DNA of 5,215 bases from Lachnoclostridium sp. UBA3775. GTDB lineage: Bacteria > Bacillota > Clostridia > Lachnospirales > Lachnospiraceae. Position 1 is the first letter of the stretch. Every line of letters begins with the position of its first letter. Below the pieces are notes generated by a model. It did no database searches and was not told where the DNA came from. It was given only the letters and a program-made list of their open reading frames with translations. A program made the position numbers and the translations under genes. Positions 1-5,215 of the stretch are shown piece by piece. The stretch covers positions 1 through 5,215 of the forward strand of contig DFFN01000150.1 of the NCBI GenBank assembly GCA_002369525.1, written 5' to 3'.

Positions 1-405
1 CTTGAGCCCATGAATCCTTATGAGAGAAGGATCATCCACTCAATGCTTCAGGGCGATAAATATGTTGAGACCCATTCGGAAGGCGAGGAGCCTTACAGAA
101 GAGTTGTCATCTCCCTTAAGAAGGATGCTCCCAGGGATTTCCGTTACCGTAAGAATAATTACGGCGGAAGAGGCGGTTACGGCAACAATAACCGCGGAGG
201 ATACGGAAACAACCGTGGCAACAATAAGGGCGGTTACGGAAATAACCGCGGAGGATACGGAAAGAAGAAATTCTATCCGCGCCACAATGAGCAGAGCGAG
301 GATTACAGCCAGGATTACAAAGCTGATTACGCTGCATATCTCGAGCAGAAGGCTGCTGAACGTGCCGCACAGCAGAATAATGACGGCGGCAACGGTTTCA
401 TCTAA
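1..405 (+). CDS. khpB: KhpB/Jag RNA-binding protein, C-terminal R3H domain plus Gly/Arg-rich tail (5' partial)
   Basis: Only the last 134 residues are in the window; the reading frame is open from base 1, so the ATG at 10 is an internal methionine, not the start. Residues 1-40 are the end of an R3H single-stranded nucleic-acid-binding domain: the family wording PMNPYERRIIH contains R9-x3-H13, followed by VETHSEGEEPYRRVVI, which is typical of Jag. The usual N-terminal Jag-N and KH domains would lie upstream. In other Firmicutes KhpB pairs with KhpA, binds RNA in the cytoplasm and affects cell division and wall growth, and the gene sits beside yidC. Here the R3H domain is followed by an atypical tail. 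Residues about 51-91 are low-complexity G, R, N, Y and K with four GGYG units. Residues about 92-134 are Gln/Ala/Glu-rich and probably partly helical (KADYAAYLEQKAAERAAQQ), ending in GGNGFI. The gene ends in TAA and is followed by a terminator. Identity as Jag is firm; the tail's role is unknown. Confidence 0.93.
   Translation, partial: LEPMNPYERRIIHSMLQGDKYVETHSEGEEPYRRVVISLKKDAPRDFRYRKNNYGGRGGYGNNNRGGYGNNRGNNKGGYGNNRGGYGKKKFYPRHNEQSEDYSQDYKADYAAYLEQKAAERAAQQNNDGGNGFI
172..263. repeat. In-frame imperfect tandem duplication coding for GGYGNNR-type units
   Basis: Two copies of a block of about 54 bases lie inside the khpB tail. Bases 187-209 are identical to 241-263 (23 bases, period 54). The preceding 11-base stretch GGCGGTTACGG at 172-182 recurs at 229-239 (period 57), so the copies differ by one codon in spacing. 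Each copy encodes GGYG, then Asn residues, then RGGYG. All period differences are multiples of three, so the reading frame is kept. The likely origin is slippage or unequal recombination within coding sequence (inference). Confidence 0.85.
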
Positions 406-414
406 GATTTCTTT

Positions 415-450
415 AAGGCTCTGCCGGTTAATTCCGGCAGGGCTTTTTTT
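415..450 (+). terminator. Rho-independent terminator of khpB
   Basis: A perfect 7-bp stem CTGCCGG (421-427) / CCGGCAG (434-440) has a 6-base loop TTAATT. It extends outward through T420-G441 (wobble), C419-G442 and G418-C443, and possibly into AA (415-416) against the T run. Seven T residues (444-450) follow directly. This is a textbook intrinsic terminator, starting 10 bases after the khpB stop codon. It should separate khpB and any upstream rpmH-rnpA-yidC type genes from mnmE. Confidence 0.93.
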
Positions 451-463
451 AATTGTTTTATGT

Positions 464-492
464 TTGATTTTAAGACTCAGTTATGGTATGAT
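464..492 (+). promoter_or_regulatory. Sigma-A type promoter with extended -10, driving mnmE-mnmG-rsmG(-nudC)
   Basis: The -35 element TTGATT (464-469) and the -10 element TATGAT (487-492) are separated by exactly 17 bases. A TG at 484-485 one base before the -10 hexamer makes an extended -10 (TGGTATGAT). It lies right after the khpB terminator in AT-rich DNA and points to mnmE. Transcription would start near 499, giving a leader of roughly 43 bases. I see no operator or riboswitch-sized structure in that leader. Confidence 0.75.
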
Positions 493-541
493 AAAATGAT
501 TAGATTTTGCATAGAACTATTAAAGGCATAGAAAGGTTAGA

Positions 542-2002
542 ATGGACAGGATTATTCTTAAAACCAACGATACCATCGCTGCAATAGCAACGGGGCTGAC
601 AAACTCGGGCATTTCAATCATACGTATCAGCGGTCCCGACAGCATTAAAATGGCCGGTAAATTTTTCATGAAGAAAAAAGACGGTGTCTTTGTGCCCTTT
701 GATGCGGAAAATGAGAAAAGCCATACCGTACACTACGGTTTCATAGTAACAAAACAACCGTCGGGAGAAATTGCGGCTATCGATGAGGTCATGCTTTTGC
801 TGCTCCGCTCTCCCAATACCTTTACAAGGGAGGATACTGTGGAGATCGACTGTCACGGCGGAATAACCGTAACAAAGGCTGTGCTTGAGAGAGTGCTCGA
901 ATGCGGTGCAAGAACGGCGGAACCCGGCGAATTTACGAAAAGGGCCTTCCTTAACGGACGTATCGATCTGTCACAGGCCGAGGCTGTTGCCGGAATAATA
1001 AATGCAAAAAATTCCATGGCCCTTGCAAACTCCATAAAGCAGCTTGGAGGTGTCGAGTTAAACAGGATAAAGGAACTCCGCGACAAAATACTGCATGACA
1101 CGGCCTATATCGAAGCGGCGCTTGACGATCCCGAGCATTATGAGCTTGATGACTTTTCTTCCGAGCTTCTTGAAAACGCGAAGAAGTGGAAGGAAGATAT
1201 TTCGAAAATGATTAAATCCGCCGGCAACGGAAGGCTGATCAGCGAGGGTATCAATACGGTTATAGTCGGAAAACCGAATGCAGGAAAATCAACCCTGCTT
1301 AATACAATGTTGGGTGAGGAAAGGGCGATAGTTACCGAAATAGCGGGTACCACAAGGGATACGCTGGAGGAAAGCATAAGCTTCGACGGAATATCTTTAA
1401 ACATGATAGATACTGCAGGAATCAGGGAGTCGGAGGACGTTATCGAACAGATGGGAGTTGACAGGGCACTTGCGGCAGCGGACAATGCCGACCTTGTCCT
1501 GTATGTGATGGATAAAAATGACAGGCCGGACGCCGATGATGAAAAAATAATTAAAAGGATAAAGGATAAGAAGCTTATCATACTTTTCAACAAAAGCGAT
1601 ATAGATAATAACGGACAGGATGATGATTCATCACTGAAACAGTGGATAAGTGACAGATTTAAGGAAATGACAGTGGAAAACACGCCGGAATTTCTTGATA
1701 TATCGGCAAAATACGGCAGCGGCATAGAGGAGCTCGGGAAAATCATAAAGAAAATGTTTTTTATGGGTGAGATAATCCCGAACGATGAAGTATATATCAC
1801 CTCGGTACGTCACAAGGAATGCCTTGCCGAAGCGGAAAAATCGATAGAATCACTGATTGCTTCAATTAACGACGGCATGTCCGAGGATTTCTTCGCTGCG
1901 GACATGATGAGCGCCTATGCCATGCTGGGTCAGATCATCGGTGAGGATACCGATGAGGATCTGATCGACAGGATATTCAAAGATTTCTGTATGGGAAAAT
2001 AA
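542..2002 (+). CDS. mnmE: tRNA-modifying GTPase MnmE (TrmE), 5-carboxymethylaminomethyluridine synthesis
   Basis: MnmE works with MnmG in the cytoplasm to add an aminomethyl or carboxymethylaminomethyl group to C5 of the wobble uridine (U34) in certain tRNAs. The N-terminal folate-binding domain shows DTIAAIATG (residues 10-18) and IIRISG. The start of the helical domain has the family signature AEPGEFTKRAFLNG (126-139). The G domain is complete: G1 GKPNAGKST (243-251), with Asn246 at the position that coordinates the activating potassium ion in E. coli; G2 GTTRD (269-273); G3 DTAG (290-293); G4 NKSD (350-353); and a G5-like SAK (388-390). The C terminus is FCMGK, with the conserved Cys at 483. 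At 486 residues it is about 30 longer than E. coli MnmE (454), with extra residues in the N-terminal domain (about 43-72) and after NKSD (about 354-380). GAAAGG at 531-536, 5 bases before the ATG, supports the start. It is the first gene of its unit, 16 bases before mnmG. Confidence 0.98.
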   Translation: MDRIILKTNDTIAAIATGLTNSGISIIRISGPDSIKMAGKFFMKKKDGVFVPFDAENEKSHTVHYGFIVTKQPSGEIAAIDEVMLLLLRSPNTFTREDTVEIDCHGGITVTKAVLERVLECGARTAEPGEFTKRAFLNGRIDLSQAEAVAGIINAKNSMALANSIKQLGGVELNRIKELRDKILHDTAYIEAALDDPEHYELDDFSSELLENAKKWKEDISKMIKSAGNGRLISEGINTVIVGKPNAGKSTLLNTMLGEERAIVTEIAGTTRDTLEESISFDGISLNMIDTAGIRESEDVIEQMGVDRALAAADNADLVLYVMDKNDRPDADDEKIIKRIKDKKLIILFNKSDIDNNGQDDDSSLKQWISDRFKEMTVENTPEFLDISAKYGSGIEELGKIIKKMFFMGEIIPNDEVYITSVRHKECLAEAEKSIESLIASINDGMSEDFFAADMMSAYAMLGQIIGEDTDEDLIDRIFKDFCMGK

Positions 2003-2018
2003 GAGGGAACAATAAAAG

Positions 2019-3953
2019 ATGGACGAAAACATAATCAAATTTGATGCGGGAACCTATGAGGCTGCGGTTATCGGCGCAGGACATGCAGGCTGTGAGGCAG
2101 CGCTTGCGCTTGCAAGGCTCGGACATAAAACCATATGCTTCATGGTTTCGACGGATACCATAGCAATGATGCCCTGCAATCCTAATATCGGCGGCACAAG
2201 CAAGGGCCACCTTGTAAAAGAGCTTGACGCCCTCGGCGGAGAGATGGGAAAAAACATAGACAAGACCTATATCCAGTCTAAGATGCTCAACACCTCAAAG
2301 GGTCCTGCGGTACACTCTCTGCGTGCCCAGGCCGACAAGCAGAGGTATTCGGGAGAAATGCGCCGTGTCATGGAAAATACCGACAACCTCACATTGAAAC
2401 AGGCTGAGGCTGCCGAAATCCTATGGGAGTTTGATGATGAGTCGGACAATGATCTTCCGGCAGAAAAAAGAAGAAAACATGTTGTCGGTGTCATGACATT
2501 GTCCGGTGCGACCTATCATGTTAAGACTGTTGTGCTTGCTTCCGGCGTATATTTAAATGCCCGCTGTATTTTCGGTGAGGTGAGCCAGTACACCGGACCT
2601 AACGGACTTCCGTCCGCAAACCATCTGACACAGTCACTTATCGGAATGGGACTTGAAGTCAGACGCTTCAAGACCGGAACTCCCGCAAGAATAGATAAGA
2701 GGACCATCGACTTTTCAAAATTTGAGGTTCAGCCGGGTGATGAGAAAATCACTCCCTTCTCTTTTACAAACAAAAGAGCTGACATCGAAAGGGAACAGGT
2801 CGACTGTTATCTCGGGTATACCAACGAAGAAACACATCGTATCATAAGGGAAAACATTGACCGCAGTCCCCTCTTTTCCGGAAACATCAAGGGCACCGGC
2901 CCAAGGTACTGTCCTTCGATAGAGGATAAGGTCGTTAAATTTTCAGACAAGCCCAGGCATCAGTTTTTCCTTGAACCCGAGGGCGAATATACAAACGAAA
3001 TATATTTATCAGGTCTCTCCTCTTCTCTTCCCGAGGAGGTTCAGATCAGGGTTTACCGCTCGATAAAGGGACTTGAAAATGCAGATATCGTAAGAAATGC
3101 ATATGCGATAGAATATGATTGCTTAAATGCCACCCAGCTTTCGGAAAGCCTTGAGTGCAAATTTGTAAAAGGCTTTTTCTCGGCGGGTCAGTCGAACGGA
3201 TCCTCAGGCTATGAGGAGGCAGCGGCACAGGGACTTATCGCCGGAATAAATGCAGCAAGGCTGCTTGAAGGAAAAGAACCGGTGATCATCGACAGATCCC
3301 AGGGCTATATCGGCGTACTTATAGACGACCTTGTCACCAAGGAAACAAGCGAGCCCTACCGTATGATGACAAGTCGTGCGGAATACAGGCTGCTGCTCAG
3401 ACAGGACAATGCGGACCTTCGTCTTACCGACATCGGTCATGAAGTCGGACTTATCGATGAAGAAAGATATGCCGCATTCTGTAAAAAGCGCGATGAGATA
3501 AATTCAGAGATCGAAAGGCTTAACGGTATTTCGGTTGGCGCGAGCAAAAAGGTCAATGATTTTCTTGTAAGCATCGGGACCAATCCGATAGTGACGGGAA
3601 CCAGTCTTGCGGAGCTTATCAGAAGGCCGGAGCTTAACTACTATTCCATCGCAGAGCTTGACCCCGAAAGACCAAATCTTTCCGAAGAGGTCTGCGAACA
3701 GGTTGAAATCGAGATAAAGTACAAGGGCTATATTGAAAGGCAGAACCAGCAGGTCGAGCATTTCAAAAAGCTTGAAAACCACAGGATACCCGAAGAAGTG
3801 GACTATGACAAAATAGAGTCGCTTCGTCTTGAAGCAAGGCAGAAGCTTAAAAAGATAAAGCCCGAAAGCGTCGGGCAGGCAAGCAGGATTTCAGGCGTAT
3901 CCCCTGCGGATATAAGTGTACTGCTTGTATGGCTTAAACAGAACGGCAGATAA
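2019..3953 (+). CDS. mnmG: tRNA uridine-5-carboxymethylaminomethyl(34) synthesis enzyme MnmG (GidA)
   Basis: This is the FAD/NADH-dependent partner of MnmE in wobble-uridine modification. The N-terminal FAD-binding Rossmann motif is GAGHAG (residues 19-24). Both cysteines essential in E. coli are matched: Cys53 in MPCNPNIGG (E. coli C47) and Cys298 in GPRYCPSIEDK (E. coli C277). Other family blocks are MLNTSKGPAVHSLRAQADK, KTGTPARID, HQFFLEPEG, NGSSGYEEAAAQGLIAGINAA and TSRAEYRLLLRQDNADLRLT. The C-terminal helical domain that docks on MnmE and tRNA shows KYKGYIERQ (from 567) and VGQASRISG (from 618). Length is 644, against 629 in E. coli. A charged insertion of roughly a dozen residues lies at about 138-154 (DDESDNDLPAEKRRK) just before VVGV. 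The SD-like AGAGGG at 2002-2007 overlaps the mnmE stop and sits 11 bases before the ATG, a little far, which could tie its translation to that of mnmE. The next gene, rsmG, begins 12 bases after its stop. Confidence 0.98.
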   Translation: MDENIIKFDAGTYEAAVIGAGHAGCEAALALARLGHKTICFMVSTDTIAMMPCNPNIGGTSKGHLVKELDALGGEMGKNIDKTYIQSKMLNTSKGPAVHSLRAQADKQRYSGEMRRVMENTDNLTLKQAEAAEILWEFDDESDNDLPAEKRRKHVVGVMTLSGATYHVKTVVLASGVYLNARCIFGEVSQYTGPNGLPSANHLTQSLIGMGLEVRRFKTGTPARIDKRTIDFSKFEVQPGDEKITPFSFTNKRADIEREQVDCYLGYTNEETHRIIRENIDRSPLFSGNIKGTGPRYCPSIEDKVVKFSDKPRHQFFLEPEGEYTNEIYLSGLSSSLPEEVQIRVYRSIKGLENADIVRNAYAIEYDCLNATQLSESLECKFVKGFFSAGQSNGSSGYEEAAAQGLIAGINAARLLEGKEPVIIDRSQGYIGVLIDDLVTKETSEPYRMMTSRAEYRLLLRQDNADLRLTDIGHEVGLIDEERYAAFCKKRDEINSEIERLNGISVGASKKVNDFLVSIGTNPIVTGTSLAELIRRPELNYYSIAELDPERPNLSEEVCEQVEIEIKYKGYIERQNQQVEHFKKLENHRIPEEVDYDKIESLRLEARQKLKKIKPESVGQASRISGVSPADISVLLVWLKQNGR

Positions 3954-3965
3954 AAAAGGACAGCT

Positions 3966-4700
3966 ATGGAGAGGCAAAAGTATCTTAAGGAAAAAATCGA
4001 GGCGCTTGGAATCGTCATAAACGATGAACAATGCAAAATGCTTGAAACATACTATGAAATGCTGACGGAAAAAAACAAGGTGATGAACCTGACGGCGATC
4101 ACGGATTTTGAGGAAGCTGTCGACAAGCATTTTGCGGACAGCCTTTCCATTGTTTATGCCGCCGGCAAGGATAAAAAATTAAAAAACATGCTGGAATCAG
4201 GCTGCAGGGTTTTGGACCTTGGCACAGGAGCGGGCTTTCCCGGTCTGCCCCTTAAGATAGTTTTTCCGAAGCTTAAAATCACTCTGATGGATTCCCTTAA
4301 CAAAAGGCTTCTTTTTCTTGACGAGGTGATCGAAAGGCTTGGACTTGACAATATTTCCACGGTCCATGCAAGGGCGGAGGAATTTGCAAGAAAGGCGGAA
4401 TACAGGGAACAGTACGATCTGCTTGTAAGCCGTGCCGTTGCAAACCTCTCTCTCCTTTCGGAACTGAGTCTGGGCTTTGTAAAGCCCGGCGGACTTTTTG
4501 TTCCCTATAAGGCAGGCGGAAGCGACGACGAAATTAAAAACGCTTTAAAGGCAGTAACGGTCATGGGAGGAAAAATGACCGAAACGGTGAAATTCACGCT
4601 TCCCGGTACCGACTTCGAAAGGGTGATGCCGGTGATAAAAAAAGTAAATGCCACTCCCGGAAAATATCCGAGGAACGGTAAAAAGCTGGGGATTTTTTAA
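3966..4700 (+). CDS. rsmG: 16S rRNA (guanine(527)-N7)-methyltransferase RsmG (GidB)
   Basis: RsmG is a SAM-dependent methyltransferase that makes m7G527 in the 530 loop of 16S rRNA; loss in other bacteria gives low-level streptomycin resistance. The N-terminal part has NLTAITDFEEAVDKHFADSL (residues 41-60), the conserved Asn-Leu-Thr and His-x2-Asp-Ser family blocks. The SAM-binding glycine loop is DLGTGAGFPGLP (84-95), with acidic Asp109 at the end of the next strand (LMDSLNKR). SRAVA (155-159) and KPGGLFVPYKA are further conserved family blocks. The 244 residues are close to the Gram-positive norm (about 239 in B. subtilis). The C terminus keeps KYPR (233-236) but ends with NGKKLGIF rather than the common Pro/Lys-rich ending. 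AAGGA (3956-3960), 5 bases before the ATG, fixes the start. Co-transcription with mnmG is likely, because there is no terminator in the 12-base gap. Confidence 0.97.
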   Translation: MERQKYLKEKIEALGIVINDEQCKMLETYYEMLTEKNKVMNLTAITDFEEAVDKHFADSLSIVYAAGKDKKLKNMLESGCRVLDLGTGAGFPGLPLKIVFPKLKITLMDSLNKRLLFLDEVIERLGLDNISTVHARAEEFARKAEYREQYDLLVSRAVANLSLLSELSLGFVKPGGLFVPYKAGGSDDEIKNALKAVTVMGGKMTETVKFTLPGTDFERVMPVIKKVNATPGKYPRNGKKLGIF

Positions 4701-4704
4701 ACAA

Positions 4705-4710
4705 TATAAT
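4705..4710 (+). promoter_or_regulatory. Possible isolated -10 hexamer before nudC
   Basis: A perfect TATAAT lies 20 bases upstream of the nudC ATG. There is no recognisable -35 box at 16-18 bases upstream (that stretch is G/A-rich rsmG coding sequence) and no extended -10 TG. It may be chance in an AT-rich gap; a weak internal promoter is only a possibility. Confidence 0.2.
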
Positions 4711-4718
4711 ATATGGTT

Positions 4719-4724
4719 GGGGGA
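4719..4724 (+). promoter_or_regulatory. Ribosome binding site that decides the nudC start
   Basis: GGGGGA ends 6 bases before the ATG at 4731, which is a normal spacing. The nearer upstream ATG at 4713 is in another frame and meets TAA within five codons, so 4731 is the best start. Confidence 0.7.
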
Positions 4725-4730
4725 CTATAA

Positions 4731-5215
4731 ATGATACAGGATATATTTCCGAAAAAACTTGATAATTCCTACAGGGAGGAAAAAGCGGGGCCTGATGATT
4801 TTCTGATGCTTTTTGATGACGGCCGGCTTTTTCTTAAATATGACGAAACCGGCGGCAGTCTGGTTTTTCCGAAGGTGAGTGATGAAAACGAAGCCGGAGC
4901 CCTGGACGGACTTATCTATCTGTTTTCGGTCGACAATGAAAAATATTTTCTTAATAACGGTTTTTCCTCAAAAGAAAAAATTAAAGAAAAGGGATACGGA
5001 TGCTTTACCCTAAGGGAAATCCGGGCTTTTAAAACCGGATGCAAGGATAAGGTGTTTGCTGCCTATACCGCCTTCCATCTCTGGAAATGGTATGAGGACA
5101 ATAAATTCTGCGGAAGATGCGGAACCGCACTCGTTCATGACAGCACGGAAATATCCGGAGGAAAAATGCCGGAGCGCGCACTCTGCTGTCTGTCATGCGG
5201 CAATAAAATATATCC
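4731..5215 (+). CDS. nudC: NAD(+)/NADH diphosphatase NudC, N-terminal part (3' partial)
   Basis: The frame is open from ATG 4731 to the window edge (161 full codons). It begins MIQDIFPKKLDNSYREEK and has a loose N-terminal domain (about 1-115). It then shows the NudC hallmark: an aromatic stretch FHLWKWYEDNKFCGRCG, with zinc cysteines Cys127 and Cys130, then ERALCCLSCG with Cys153 and Cys156, leading into NKIYP. The same order, zinc ribbon then YP, precedes the Nudix domain in E. coli NudC. The catalytic Nudix box is beyond the window, so activity cannot be judged. Family members cleave NAD(H) to NMN(H) and AMP, and E. coli NudC removes NAD caps from RNA 5' ends. The second zinc pair is 23 residues from the first, against 15 in E. 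coli (C101 to C116), because of an extra stretch STEISGGK. The 30-base gap after rsmG has no terminator, so it is probably the last known member of the mnmE unit. A related zinc-ribbon Nudix protein cannot be excluded. Confidence 0.85.
   Translation, partial: MIQDIFPKKLDNSYREEKAGPDDFLMLFDDGRLFLKYDETGGSLVFPKVSDENEAGALDGLIYLFSVDNEKYFLNNGFSSKEKIKEKGYGCFTLREIRAFKTGCKDKVFAAYTAFHLWKWYEDNKFCGRCGTALVHDSTEISGGKMPERALCCLSCGNKIY

Noticed and set aside
20..499. Long open frame (159 codons) overlapping the khpB tail in the +2 frame and running through the terminator and promoter.
   Set aside because: It shadows the repetitive khpB coding sequence, its product has no recognisable motif (Thr/Ala/Ile/Arg-rich from frame-shifted Gly/Asn codons), and it crosses a clear terminator.
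460..531. Small open frame of 23 codons (MFDFKTQLWYDKM...) in the khpB-mnmE gap, considered as a leader peptide.
   Set aside because: It has no Shine-Dalgarno before its ATG, and its start lies upstream of the predicted promoter and transcription start, so it would not be on the mnmE transcript.
1138..1800. 220-codon open frame on the - strand opposite mnmE.
   Set aside because: It is a Ser/Ile/Leu/Phe-rich antisense shadow of a gene that shows every MnmE motif; it has no family resemblance of its own.
3860..3876. Perfect 6-bp hairpin GCCCGA / TCGGGC with a 5-base loop near the 3' end of mnmG.
   Set aside because: No T run follows and it lies inside conserved coding sequence (the KPESVGQASRIS block), so it is not a terminator.
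4472..4499. Inverted repeat GGGCTT...AAGCCC inside rsmG, followed by a run of five T at 4495-4499, considered as an internal terminator.
   Set aside because: The T run is 7 bases away from the stem, and both stem and T run encode the conserved FVKPGGLFVP block of RsmG; coding constraint explains it.
1..5215. Search for a new defence, mobile or secondary-metabolism system in the window.
   Set aside because: All five genes belong to well-known housekeeping families, and gaps total fewer than 200 bases. I saw no transposase, integrase, CRISPR-like spacing, tRNA gene or toxin-antitoxin pair.

Overview
This window is a conserved housekeeping stretch from a bacterial chromosome, all on the + strand: the 3' end of khpB (jag), then mnmE, mnmG, rsmG and the 5' part of nudC. 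The order jag-mnmE-mnmG-rsmG is the classic arrangement beside the replication origin in Firmicutes. The protein wording (for example MnmG with MPCNPNIGG and ASGVYL), a GC content that looks to be in the mid-40s by eye, and purine-rich Shine-Dalgarno sites suggest a clostridial organism, most likely of the Lachnospiraceae type. That placement is inference from protein flavour, not a database result.

Layout. Positions 1-405 hold the C-terminal part of KhpB/Jag: an R3H RNA-binding domain followed by an unusual Gly/Arg/Asn/Tyr-rich repeat tail. Positions 406-541 are intergenic and hold a strong intrinsic terminator (415-450) and a well-formed sigma-A promoter (464-492). This splits khpB from the next transcription unit. 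Positions 542-4700 carry mnmE, mnmG and rsmG with gaps of 16 and 12 bases. After a 30-base gap without a terminator, nudC starts at 4731 and runs off the end of the window, before its Nudix box.

How the genes work together. MnmE (a GTPase that binds a folate cofactor) and MnmG (a FAD protein) form the complex that builds the cmnm5/nm5 group on the wobble uridine of certain tRNAs. RsmG methylates G527 (E. coli numbering) in the decoding region of 16S rRNA. NudC hydrolyses NAD(H) and in E. coli removes NAD caps from RNA. KhpB is an RNA-binding regulator. The common theme is RNA modification and RNA handling.

I see no mobile element, CRISPR array, tRNA or rRNA gene, or new defence-type system. 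The points most worth a second look are the RGG-like tail on KhpB, its coding tandem duplication, the 8-residue insertion in the NudC zinc knuckle, and nudC occupying the place after rsmG where many Firmicutes have noc/parA/parB.
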